DNA from: Litorimonas cladophorae | GTDB taxonomy: Bacteria > Pseudomonadota > Alphaproteobacteria > Caulobacterales > Maricaulaceae | Direction of reading: 5' to 3' | Assembly: GCF_014652455.1 (NCBI RefSeq) | Contig: NZ_BMYV01000001.1 | Coordinates: forward strand, 248,001-312,000 | Length of the DNA stretch: 64,000 bases | Part shown: piece after piece, positions 34,863-42,672 of the stretch | Position numbering within the stretch: the stretch's first letter is position 1 | Layout: each line of letters starts with the position of its first letter | The notes under the pieces: model-generated | What the model saw: the letters and a program-made list of their open reading frames with translations, nothing else | Databases searched by the model: none | What the model was told of the DNA's origin: nothing | Translations under genes and position numbers: made by a program

Positions 34863-36547
34863 TGCCTGACTTTGATGCGATCGTCGTGGGGTCAGGGATG
34901 TCTGGCGGATGGTCTGCAAAAGAGCTGTGTGAGCGTGGTTTAAAAACTCTCGTGCTTGAGCGCGGTCCCGATATTGATCCCGCCAAAGACTACTCGGACA
35001 TGCAGGATCCGTGGGATAGGAAGTATCTCGACCGTGTACGGCCAGAAGAAGCCAATCGAGATTACGCCATTCAAAAAGACGTCTATGTTTTCTATGAATC
35101 GACCAAGCACCTGTGGGCGAATGACAGAATTTACCCTTACACCACGGCACCTGGAACGGATTATCAATGGTTGCGCGGACATCACGTCGGCGGTCGATCC
35201 CTGACATGGGCGCGCATGTCATTCCGTTTTTCGGACCATGATTTCAAAGCCAATAAAGCCGACGGCATAGGCGTCGATTGGCCCATTCGATACGCTGATC
35301 TGGAACCTTGGTACGATAAGGTAGAAGAATTTGTTGGTGTGTCCGGCTCTAGGGAGGGTCTCGGCCAATTGCCCGATGGGAAGTTTCTGCCGCCCTTCGA
35401 AATGGACTGCGCAGAAAAGCTATTAAAGCAAAAAATGGCGGAGCATTTTCCTGAGCGGACCATGATGGTTGGTCGCGTCGCGAATTTGAAACGCGCGACG
35501 GAAGAACATTTGGCGCTCGGTCGTGGAACCTGTCAGGCGCGAAATGCGTGTTTCCGCGGATGTTCTTTTGGCGCTTATTACAGTTCCAATTCTGCATCTT
35601 TGCCCGCGGCTAGAAACACAGGAAACCTGACACTCAAACCTGACTCAATCGTCCACAGCCTTATCTATGACAAGGAAACCAAACGCGTTTCGGGCGTTCG
35701 GGTCATTGACCGCGTGTCGAAGGCGACAACGACCTACACGGCCAAGATCGTTTTCCTAAACGCGTCGGCTATTGCTACAGCCGCTATTCTTCTCAATTCG
35801 ACATCAGACACCTTTAAAACAGGACTCGCAAATCGCTCTGATCAAGTCGGGCGAAACCTGATGGATCATGTTGCTGGTGCTTTAGTTCACGCCAAAATTG
35901 ATGGTCTGGAAGATCGTTATTATTCGGGCCGTCGTCCGATCTGCGGTTACATTCCACGATACCGAAATTACCCTGAATACACCGAAGACTATAAGCGCGG
36001 CTTTGCCTTTCAGGTCTACACGCAGCGTGGGCGCTGGGACGCAAATGCGTCTGGAATTGGCGCCGATTATAAGGCCCGACAAGCCAAACCTGGCGAATGG
36101 GCGATCACGCTGGACACCTATGGTGAGGTGCTGCCTAATCCGAATAACCGCGTGACCTTGTCTACCACCAAGGATCAGTGGGGGTTGGCGGTGCCGCATA
36201 TGGATGCGACGATGGGGCCAAACGAGATGGCACTGATGCAAGCTGGGTCTGATGACGCCGTCGACATCCTAACCAAAGCGGGATTTCGTGATATTCGGCA
36301 AGACAAAGTCAAACCGACCCCGCCTGGAAATCGCATTCACGAAATGGGGACAGCTCGCATGGGCCGCGACCCCAAAACAAGCGTTTTGAATAAATGGAAT
36401 CAAGCTTGGGATGTCCCGAATTTGTTCATCACCGACGGAGCCTGCATGACGTCATCGGCGATCCAGAACCCGTCAATCACCTATATGGCGCTGTCTGCGC
36501 GGGCCGCAAATCACGCGGCAGATTTGTTAGAAAGAGGAGAGCTGTGA
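34862..36547 (+). CDS. GMC-family FAD dehydrogenase, paralog 3 of 3
   Basis: 561 residues. FAD motif VVGSGMSGGWSAKELCERG, GGRSLTWAR (Ala replaces the Gly of the other two at the WGR position), CX5CX3C at C224, C230 and C234, RIHEMGTARMG with catalytic His and IQNPSITYM with Asn. It is clearly derived by tandem duplication with its two neighbours. The stop (TGA 36545-36547) overlaps the ATG of the following exported isomerase. It presumably uses the same small subunit and electron acceptor as the other two. Catalytic residues are intact, so no copy looks decayed. Confidence 0.92.
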   Translation: MPDFDAIVVGSGMSGGWSAKELCERGLKTLVLERGPDIDPAKDYSDMQDPWDRKYLDRVRPEEANRDYAIQKDVYVFYESTKHLWANDRIYPYTTAPGTDYQWLRGHHVGGRSLTWARMSFRFSDHDFKANKADGIGVDWPIRYADLEPWYDKVEEFVGVSGSREGLGQLPDGKFLPPFEMDCAEKLLKQKMAEHFPERTMMVGRVANLKRATEEHLALGRGTCQARNACFRGCSFGAYYSSNSASLPAARNTGNLTLKPDSIVHSLIYDKETKRVSGVRVIDRVSKATTTYTAKIVFLNASAIATAAILLNSTSDTFKTGLANRSDQVGRNLMDHVAGALVHAKIDGLEDRYYSGRRPICGYIPRYRNYPEYTEDYKRGFAFQVYTQRGRWDANASGIGADYKARQAKPGEWAITLDTYGEVLPNPNNRVTLSTTKDQWGLAVPHMDATMGPNEMALMQAGSDDAVDILTKAGFRDIRQDKVKPTPPGNRIHEMGTARMGRDPKTSVLNKWNQAWDVPNLFITDGACMTSSAIQNPSITYMALSARAANHAADLLERGEL

Positions 36548-37446
36548 TGCTGTCACGACGTTTATTCATGGGCGGGACGGCCGCTGCACTCGGACTGGTC
36601 GCTTGCCAAGGTAGATTGCCATCTGAAGCCATAGAGGTCGGGTCGCGAAAGCTGAATAAAATTGGACTTCAAACTTATACCCTTCGCGAGATATTCGAAG
36701 ATGATCCCGTCGGGACGCTGAAAATGATCAAAGATGTTGGTTATGATTACGTCGAACTAAACGGACGGAACTTTTCTGAACGCTCGGCCAAAGACATGAT
36801 CGGGATGGTCAAAGATGCAGGTCTTTACTGCCCGGCGACGCATTACAGTCTTGAGGGTGTGAGAGATGACTTTGCGAAAACCGTCAGAGACGCGCAAGAC
36901 TTAGGCGTTGACTACATGATCGTGCCTTGGATCGGTGAGGAAAGTCGATCTGTTGAAGGTTACAAATCAATCGCGGCGATGTTCAATGAGCGCGGGCGCC
37001 AAGCGCGCGATGAGGGCTTTAAGCTGGCCTATCATAATCATCAGTTTGAGTTCTTTGATCTAGGTGGCGGCGTGAATGGCATGGATATTTTGCTCAATGA
37101 GACTGATCCAGATCGTCTGGACTTTGAGCTTGATCTGTTCTGGGCAAAATTAGAGTTGGATGACATTCCGAGCTTCATGCGAGCGCATCCAGGGCGGTTC
37201 AAACTGGCGCATGTGAAAGACATGAAGGGTGATCCGACCAAGTGGAAAAACAGTGTCGATTTTGACGCGATTAAATCTGACTTGATGGTCAATGTGGGAG
37301 AGGGCGATATGCCCTTTGAAAGTTATTTCGCGTTGAATGACATTTCAGGCATGGAATATTTCATCATGGAACATGACAATCCGCCAAAGCCGTTCCGGGG
37401 GTCCGTAAAACAAAGTTTTGATGCTGCGCGCGCGATGAGATTCTAA
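36547..37446 (+). CDS. Exported sugar phosphate isomerase/epimerase-like TIM barrel
   Basis: 299 residues. The N-terminus is a twin-arginine signal (LSRRLFMGGTAAALGLVAC) with a possible lipobox Cys, so the enzyme acts in the periplasm or is membrane-anchored. The TIM barrel shows metal-ligand positions: LAYHNHQFEFF (His, Glu), LDFELDLFW (Asp), FKLAHVKDM (His, Asp), and YFIMEHDNP (Glu). It begins exactly at the GMC 3 stop (TGATG). Coexport with the GMC dehydrogenases suggests it works on their oxidised product, for example rearranging or cleaving a keto-glycoside. That role is inference. It is the last gene of the cluster and converges on the CAP gene. Confidence 0.85.
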   Translation: MLSRRLFMGGTAAALGLVACQGRLPSEAIEVGSRKLNKIGLQTYTLREIFEDDPVGTLKMIKDVGYDYVELNGRNFSERSAKDMIGMVKDAGLYCPATHYSLEGVRDDFAKTVRDAQDLGVDYMIVPWIGEESRSVEGYKSIAAMFNERGRQARDEGFKLAYHNHQFEFFDLGGGVNGMDILLNETDPDRLDFELDLFWAKLELDDIPSFMRAHPGRFKLAHVKDMKGDPTKWKNSVDFDAIKSDLMVNVGEGDMPFESYFALNDISGMEYFIMEHDNPPKPFRGSVKQSFDAARAMRF

Positions 37447-37460
37447 TCTAAAGAGCGCGT

Positions 37461-38201
37461 CTAATTCGCTCCTGTAAAGGCATTCTCGGGAAACGGGTCG
37501 GCGACAAGCATCGCCCAATAGGTCGAATAGGTTGTGGTGGGTTCATAGACGAGAGCCAGTCCAAATTCCGTGACATCATCGCGCAGCAAATTGGCATTAT
37601 GCCCTGGCGATTTCTTCCACGCCTTGAAAACCGCGTCCCAACTCATCTGGCCTGTGGCGACATTCTCGCCTGCAATCGTGAAGTAATAGCCTTGGCGTTG
37701 AATGCGGTCGCCGTGGCCAGATCCGTCACTGCCAGTGTGACTGATCGTACCCGACGACGCGAGATCACGGGCGTGGACTTCGGAGGCGAGGTTTAGCTTC
37801 TCATTATAATGCAGGGTATGCAAACCTTTGGACGCGCGATAAGCATTTAGATCTGACAGTGCTTGATCGAAGTCCAAGCTTTCGGGCGGGACGCGTGGGA
37901 AGACAGCGTTTTCACCAAATCCATTATTAAGCCGACAGAACATCTCGGGTTTTGTGACATCGGGCTGATATATAACGGTGCCGCGACAGGTCTGGCTATC
38001 GGCTTTGCACAAGGCTTCGCACCTTTCGACAGAGGTTACGGTTTCGACTTTATAAGTGCCGTCATCTTCATCCAGTAAAGCTTGGCTCGCGCTTTCAGCG
38101 CGGGGCGTGCCAATATAGGGGTCTGCAAAAGCAAGTCCTGCCGTGATCGTAAAGGCTACCAGCGTGGCCGTAGTTCCTATTGCCCAGTGTCGTATTCCCA
38201 T
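37461..38201 (-). CDS. Secreted protein with PAN/Apple-like and CAP domains
   Basis: 246 residues. A signal peptide ends about residue 26 (GLAFA|DPYIG). A short PAN/Apple-like Cys-rich domain follows (ERCEALCKADSQTCRG...FCRLNN, four to five Cys). The C-terminal CAP (SCP/YkwD) domain carries ALSDLNAYRASKGLHTLHYNEKLNLASEVHARDLASSGTISHTGSDGSGHGDRI split over helices, AGENVATGQMSWDAVFKAW, SPGHNANLL and FGLALVYEP, including the conserved His/Glu cavity residues. Related CAP proteins bind lipids or act on the cell surface; the function of this one is not known. A 121-base gap to the PBP gene upstream contains no other gene. Confidence 0.85.
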   Translation of the reverse strand: MGIRHWAIGTTATLVAFTITAGLAFADPYIGTPRAESASQALLDEDDGTYKVETVTSVERCEALCKADSQTCRGTVIYQPDVTKPEMFCRLNNGFGENAVFPRVPPESLDFDQALSDLNAYRASKGLHTLHYNEKLNLASEVHARDLASSGTISHTGSDGSGHGDRIQRQGYYFTIAGENVATGQMSWDAVFKAWKKSPGHNANLLRDDVTEFGLALVYEPTTTYSTYWAMLVADPFPENAFTGAN

Positions 38202-38322
38202 GACGTCAACTTATAAATCGATCCAAATTTTCAAAGGTAGAATGACAGCCTAAACCCTAACGATCGGTTCAAAATCGATTAATTCTTGGTCAGGTTAACT
38301 TAATCAGGATAGGCCGTTGACC

Positions 38323-40314
38323 CTAGCGTCCTGCGCCTGTCTGCGCACTGCCGCCGCCAGCGGCCATGTCGCGTTCTTGAATGAAGGCTTCCCCCAAACC
38401 TTCATAAAAAGTCGCCAGCGCTTGCGCGCGGGCATCATCAATATTGGGATCGGGGGCAGAGAGCGCGGCATTGGGCAGCCCTTTATGCGCGGCACGCATA
38501 TAGTCTTTCCACACATCGACCGGCAGCAAACCGCCCGTGACTTTCCGCATGGAGGAGTTGTCGTCATTACCAAGCCAAACGCCCGTGGTGAGTTGCGCGG
38601 TAAAACCGACGAACCATGCATCGCGGTAATCTTGTGACGTTCCCGTCTTTCCGCCCGCTTGACGATTGCCAAGACGCGCGCCGTGACCTGTGCCCGTGTC
38701 GATAACATCGCGGAGCATGGATGTCATTTGACGCGCATAGGGTACGGGATAAACTCGACGGCCTGCGACCGTGCGGCGTTTATAAAGCGGTGCACCAGAC
38801 GTGTTGCGAATTTCCGTGATCATATGCGTGGGCCGTAAAAGCCCTTCATTGGCAAAGACAGAATAAGCGCGTGTCATTTCGACGAGCGTGACTTCAGATG
38901 ACCCAAGCGCGAGGGAGTATTCGGGCCGCAATTCGCTGTCGATGCCAAAACGTTTGGCGAGAGATGCGACTTGCGACGGGCCAACTTCTGCCGTGACCTG
39001 CGCGGCAATGGTGTTGATCGAAAGCTTTAAAGCTTCGCGCACCGTCATCGGCCCGCGATAGCGACGCGTGTAATTTTCTGGGGCCCAATTCCCAATCTGT
39101 GTGGGCTGGTCGATCCTGACCGTTCCAGGGGTGAATCCGTGTTCGAGGGCTGCGGCGTAAGCAAAGGTTTTGAAACTAGAGCCTGGTTGTCGTTTGGCTT
39201 GTTCGGCGCGGTTGAATTTCGACGTCTGATAATCCCGCCCGCCAACGAGGGCCAAGACCGCGCCCGTGGCATTGTCGATAGAGACAATGGCGCCTTCACT
39301 GACTTTCTTCCGTGTGGCCGATTTGACAAGCATATCTTCCAAAGCCGATTGCGCGATTTTTTGGCGTTCCGTATCAATCGTTGTTGTAATGATCAGATCC
39401 TTTTGACCATCGGTGACTAGCGTAGGTGCCTGTTCCGCAATCATGTCGAAGATATATCCGATCGCATTTTCATCAATCAGGGGCTCGGCGTCTTCGGCAA
39501 TGATCGGCGGGTTATCTAGCGCTTCCTGCTGCTGCGCCATGGTGATCATGTCATTGGCGACCATGCGCTGGAGCACGAGTTTAGAACGTGTCACCGCGCG
39601 GTCGTAATGTTGCGTTGGATTATAACGCGATGGGGCTTGAGGCAGACCCGCCAACAATGCGGCCTCGGCGAGGTTGATCTCTTTCGCTGACTTGCCGAAA
39701 TATTTCTGCGCGGCGGCTTCGACGCCAAAAACGCGCGGCCCCATTGGAATACGGTTGATATAAAGCTCGAGGATTTCAGGCTTGGACAATACGGCTTCCA
39801 TGTCCCGCGCGAGGACAGCTTCTTGGAATTTCCGGCGGTAAGACTTCTCAGGCGACAACACGATGTTCTTGACCAGTTGCTGCGTCAGTGTCGATCCGCC
39901 TTGGGTCTTCTCACCTGCGCGGGTGTTCTCGAACAGGGCGCGGAGGATCGCTTTGTTGTCGATACCGGCGTGTTGATAAAACCGCTCGTCCTCAATCGCG
40001 AGAAAGGCATCCCCAACATAGCTCGGCATTTGGCCGAGTTTCAGAGGTGCGCCAATATAAGGTCCTCGATGGCCGATCTCTTTCCCGTCCTTATCCAGCA
40101 GGGTAATCGTCGGTTGCAGGTTCAACTCCCACATCGTTCGCTTATCGGGCAGGGAGGGTAAATCCTTGAGCAAATAATAGCGCGTCTGGAAATACCCGAC
40201 GGCCGTAACGCCGCAAAGGATCGCCAAAATCAACAACCAAATCGCACGCCGTTTGCGCTTGCGATTATCATTCGCCACCGCTTGCGGGTTTATGTCAGCA
40301 CGAAATGTTGGCAT
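38323..40314 (-). CDS. Class A penicillin-binding protein (peptidoglycan glycosyltransferase/transpeptidase)
   Basis: 663 residues: one N-terminal membrane anchor (about 24-42) and two periplasmic domains. GT51 transglycosylase with EDERFYQHAG (catalytic E108), GGSTLTQQLVKN and ILELYINRIPMG. Transpeptidase with SxxK at S379-K382 (GSSFK), SxN at S432-N434 (LSIN), and KTGT at 556-559. The Pro/Gln-rich tail ends GSAQTGAGR. It makes and cross-links peptidoglycan. Length is short for PBP1A (about 800), closer to PBP1C/MtgA-fused forms in Alphaproteobacteria, so exact orthology is left open. It starts divergently 29 bases from the YcgN gene. Confidence 0.94.
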   Translation of the reverse strand: MPTFRADINPQAVANDNRKRKRRAIWLLILAILCGVTAVGYFQTRYYLLKDLPSLPDKRTMWELNLQPTITLLDKDGKEIGHRGPYIGAPLKLGQMPSYVGDAFLAIEDERFYQHAGIDNKAILRALFENTRAGEKTQGGSTLTQQLVKNIVLSPEKSYRRKFQEAVLARDMEAVLSKPEILELYINRIPMGPRVFGVEAAAQKYFGKSAKEINLAEAALLAGLPQAPSRYNPTQHYDRAVTRSKLVLQRMVANDMITMAQQQEALDNPPIIAEDAEPLIDENAIGYIFDMIAEQAPTLVTDGQKDLIITTTIDTERQKIAQSALEDMLVKSATRKKVSEGAIVSIDNATGAVLALVGGRDYQTSKFNRAEQAKRQPGSSFKTFAYAAALEHGFTPGTVRIDQPTQIGNWAPENYTRRYRGPMTVREALKLSINTIAAQVTAEVGPSQVASLAKRFGIDSELRPEYSLALGSSEVTLVEMTRAYSVFANEGLLRPTHMITEIRNTSGAPLYKRRTVAGRRVYPVPYARQMTSMLRDVIDTGTGHGARLGNRQAGGKTGTSQDYRDAWFVGFTAQLTTGVWLGNDDNSSMRKVTGGLLPVDVWKDYMRAAHKGLPNAALSAPDPNIDDARAQALATFYEGLGEAFIQERDMAAGGGSAQTGAGR

Positions 40315-40343
40315 TCTCTCCTTTGCCCCCTAAAGGGCGCGTT

Positions 40344-40829
40344 ATGACTCAGACACCTAAGCCCCAATCTACTCAAGAGCTAGCCTTTTGGAAAACCAAA
40401 AATATGGCGGAAATGAGCCGTGAGGAATGGGAAAGCCTCTGTGATAGCTGCGGTAAGTGTTGTTGCATCCGTTTGGAAGACGAAGATACAGGCGCAATCT
40501 ACATTACAGATGTGGCGTGCAAGCTGTTCAATCCCGAAACCTGTCGGTGCGGGGATTACGCCAATCGCTCCAAATTGGTGCCTGATTGCGTGACGCTGAC
40601 GCCCGTCAATGTCAGCCAGCTGAAATGGATGCCGCAGACTTGTGCCTATCGCCTCGTCTCGGAAGGCAAAGACCTGCCAGAGTATCACCATCTTGTCTCA
40701 GGCTCGCGCGACACTATCCATGAGGTCGGTATGAGCGTCCAAGACGCGGTGACGAGCGAAGTCTTGGTCGACGAAGATGATATTCCTACACGGATCGTCA
40801 TCTGGCCGGGTGAACCTGATATTGTTTAA
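40344..40829 (+). CDS. YcgN-family cysteine cluster protein
   Basis: 161 residues from ATG 40344. Contains the conserved cluster of Cys residues: LCDSCGKCCCIRLED near residues 32-45, DVACKLF, CRCGDY, VPDCVTL and QTCAYRL, as in UPF0260/YkgJ-type zinc or iron-chelating proteins. Length matches family members of about 150 residues. Function is unknown. An upstream in-frame start at 40305 would overlap the divergent PBP start and is disfavoured. The promoter for both divergent genes must fit within about 30 bases plus overlap. Confidence 0.88.
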   Translation: MTQTPKPQSTQELAFWKTKNMAEMSREEWESLCDSCGKCCCIRLEDEDTGAIYITDVACKLFNPETCRCGDYANRSKLVPDCVTLTPVNVSQLKWMPQTCAYRLVSEGKDLPEYHHLVSGSRDTIHEVGMSVQDAVTSEVLVDEDDIPTRIVIWPGEPDIV

Positions 40830-41405
40830 CCATCGACGTTACCCGATAGGGTTTGCCCCGAAGGGGATAGCGGCGATGCTCTATCGGGCGCCGGCATAGG
40901 TCGAGGGACACGCAAATGTCCGCCACGCACGCAACCTCATGCCTAGTCATTGCAAGGCTCGACCTTGCAATCCACAAGTCAGTTACCTGTGGATCACAAG
41001 AACAGGTCTTGTGAAGACGAAGAGAGAGGTGGGGCGATTTAGCCACCTTTCTGCGTTTCGCGCCGCAGAACCATTTCGGTTCCTGTATCTCGTAGTCTGG
41101 AAAAATGTCCCGAGTGACGGGATGTTCGCGAGTGTATTCTAGGGTCCAGCGGAACTGGAAAAGCTTGGTTTTGGTTTTCGACCCCGAAGGGACACTCGCG
41201 ACGACGCCTTTTTCCAAGATTGGCCGAGCTACGCAGTCGAGGCGTAAACAGCTCACAATCCGCCACCCAGATTGACCGACATTACCCGATCTCCCCCAAT
41301 GACAAGCGCCGCTTCTTTCCGATCAGATCAATGTGCACATGACCGCCCGTTGAAAGAAGACAGCTTTAAAATGACACAGAATCCGAAAGCGGGGAGACGA
41401 TTGTT
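40830..41405. other. Intergenic region rich in small palindromes
   Basis: 576 bases without a convincing gene. It contains several short hairpins, among them the pair listed separately, CCCCGAAGGGG (40857-40867), TCCAG...CTGGA near 41145-41159 and CTGCG...CGCAG near 41051-41069. ORFs on the minus strand lack a ribosome binding site and any protein motif. The stretch may be made of degraded intergenic repeats of the kind common in Alphaproteobacteria, next to which the IS1595-like element inserted. Confidence 0.5.
40950..41014. repeat. Pair of perfect palindromes, intergenic repeat type
   Basis: First palindrome 40950-40970: arms TTGCAAGG and CCTTGCAA with a 5-base centre. Second palindrome 40994-41014: arms TCACAAGA and TCTTGTGA with a 5-base centre. 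The context GTCATTGCAAGG...CAATCCAC resembles the widespread alphaproteobacterial intergenic palindrome of the GTCATTGC...GCAATCCA type. They could act as transcription terminators or be selfish repeat remnants. Confidence 0.6.
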
Positions 41406-41413
41406 GAATTTTG
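41406..41413. repeat. Left 8-bp target-site duplication
   Basis: GAATTTTG immediately outside the left inverted repeat; the same eight bases follow the right inverted repeat at 44118-44125. An 8-bp duplication is the size known for IS1595-family transposition. Confidence 0.85.
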
Positions 41414-41438
41414 GGCGTATATATACTTGACAAACCCA
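41414..41438 (+). repeat. Left terminal inverted repeat (IRL)
   Basis: Reads GGCGTATATATACTTGACAA then ACCCA inward. It pairs with the right repeat, GGCGTATGTGTCTTTGACAA then ACCCA. The two share the outer GGCGTAT and the inner TTGACAAACCCA block. The inner block includes a perfect TTGACA. Confidence 0.85.
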
Positions 41439-41454
41439 CCGCATCTGGTATCTA
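41427..41454 (+). promoter_or_regulatory. Transposase promoter overlapping IRL
   Basis: TTGACA at 41427-41432 and TATCTA at 41449-41454 with a 16-base spacer. The transposase ATG at 41461 lies only 6 bases after the -10, so a transcript would be nearly leaderless. Having the -35 inside the inverted repeat lets the transposase bind its own promoter region. Confidence 0.5.
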
Positions 41455-41460
41455 GAATGC

Positions 41461-42468
41461 ATGAGCATCCTATCTAAGCCATTCTTTCACAATGAAGCCG
41501 CCGCCTTTGAGTATCTCGAAGGTCTGATCTGGGGCGATAAGCCCGTATGCCCAAAGTGCGGAAACACTGAAAAGAAGATTTACGCGCTAGAGGGTGTTCG
41601 ATCTAAGGCTTCTAAAAAGAACCCTAATGGCGTGGAGCGGCACGGCCTAAAGAAGTGTGGCGCATGTCGCAAGCAGTTTACTGTACGTGTCGGCACTGTT
41701 TTTGAAAGCTCTCACGTCCCTTTGCACAAGTGGTTGCAAGCCGCTTATCTAATGATGTCCAGCAAGAAGGGTATCAGCTCCAAACAGCTAGAGCGCACAT
41801 TGGAAGTCACTTACAAGACGGCGTGGTTTATGTCTCACCGCTTGCGTGAAGCTATGGCGTCTAACGCTATGCCACCGATGGGCGGCGAAGGTTCTATTGT
41901 CGAAGCTGACGAAACATATTTTGGCAACAAGTTGAGCCTCAAAGCCCGTGCCAAACTGCCCCGCATCATTACTCGCGACGAAAACGGCCATATTCTAAGC
42001 TCTAAGCCGAACCCAGCCGTGTATCACAACAAGCATATCATCGTATCGCTTGTTGAGCGTGGCGGCTCTGTGCGTTCGTTTAAAGTTGATAGCGCGACGG
42101 TTTCTAATGTCGCTAAGATCGTCACCGAAAACGTTGATCGCCAGACGCATCTTATGACTGACGAAAGCAAGCTATACACTCGCGTAGGCGCTCAATACGC
42201 GAACCATGAGTTCGTGACACATAGCCACAAAGAATACGCACGTGGCAACGTCACGACGAACACAATCGAAGGCTATTTCAGTATCTTTAAACGCGGCATG
42301 AAAGGCGTGTATCAGCATTGTTCTGAGAAGCATCTACACCGCTATCTCGCTGAATACGACTTCCGCTATAACAACCGTGAACGCCTCGGCGTCAATGACA
42401 TAGAACGGACGGCAAACGCCTTGCAGGGTATCGTAGGCAAGCGTTTGACGTATCATGGGCCTAACTAA
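41461..42468 (+). CDS. IS1595-family transposase
   Basis: 335 residues. N-terminal zinc ribbon CPKC (C30, C33) with CGAC (C66, C69), followed by a helix-turn-helix-like region (GISSKQLERTLEVTYKTAWFMSHRLREAM split around 104-132). The ISXO2-like catalytic domain has D150 in EADETYFG, D234 in LMTDESKLY, then N267 and E270 in NTIEGYFSIFKRGMKG, and the late YNNRERLG. This fits the D-D-N/E arrangement of IS1595 transposases. The gene is intact with no frameshift. Its start lies 23 bases inside the inverted repeat. Confidence 0.95.
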   Translation: MSILSKPFFHNEAAAFEYLEGLIWGDKPVCPKCGNTEKKIYALEGVRSKASKKNPNGVERHGLKKCGACRKQFTVRVGTVFESSHVPLHKWLQAAYLMMSSKKGISSKQLERTLEVTYKTAWFMSHRLREAMASNAMPPMGGEGSIVEADETYFGNKLSLKARAKLPRIITRDENGHILSSKPNPAVYHNKHIIVSLVERGGSVRSFKVDSATVSNVAKIVTENVDRQTHLMTDESKLYTRVGAQYANHEFVTHSHKEYARGNVTTNTIEGYFSIFKRGMKGVYQHCSEKHLHRYLAEYDFRYNNRERLGVNDIERTANALQGIVGKRLTYHGPN

Positions 42469-42531
42469 AAAGACGCCAGTAAAAGGCGAAGTGCAATATA
42501 AATTCGACTTCTAAGTCGCCCCTTTAGGTGG

Positions 42532-42549
42532 TGAGTCATTTTGACTCAC
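42532..42549. repeat. Perfect inverted repeat inside the insertion element
   Basis: GTGAGTCA and TGACTCAC with two T between. A further GTGAGTC lies at 42591-42597. Located just behind the transposase gene; may act as a binding site for an element-encoded protein or as a weak terminator. Confidence 0.55.
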
Positions 42550-42597
42550 TACAAACTGTTAACTTGACCTCAACCAATTATTGACTACTTGTGAGTC

Positions 42598-42670
42598 GCG
42601 GCCCTTACTTAGTGATAAGACCCCTCGGGCGCTTCCTAACGGATAGCTAAGCTGCGGGCCGCTCTTTTTT
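42598..42670 (+). terminator. Long stem-loop with T run behind transposase
   Basis: GCGGCCC (42598-42604) pairs with GGGCCGC (42656-42662), 51-base loop, followed by TCTTTTTT. It could end the rightward transposase transcript before the convergent DUF3800 gene, whose stop is at 42673. The unusually long loop makes a simple intrinsic terminator less certain. Confidence 0.4.
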
Positions 42671-42672
42671 CC

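Noticed and set aside
40798-41266. Leftward ORF of about 150 codons after the YcgN gene
   Set aside because: It overlaps the end of the YcgN gene, has no ribosome binding site and spans the palindromes; the translation has no recognisable pattern. Treated as intergenic repeat sequence.
42455-42514. 19-codon ORF overlapping the transposase end (MGLTKKTPVKGEVQYKFDF)
   Set aside because: Too short to support without comparative data; overlaps the transposase end and no ribosome binding site was seen.
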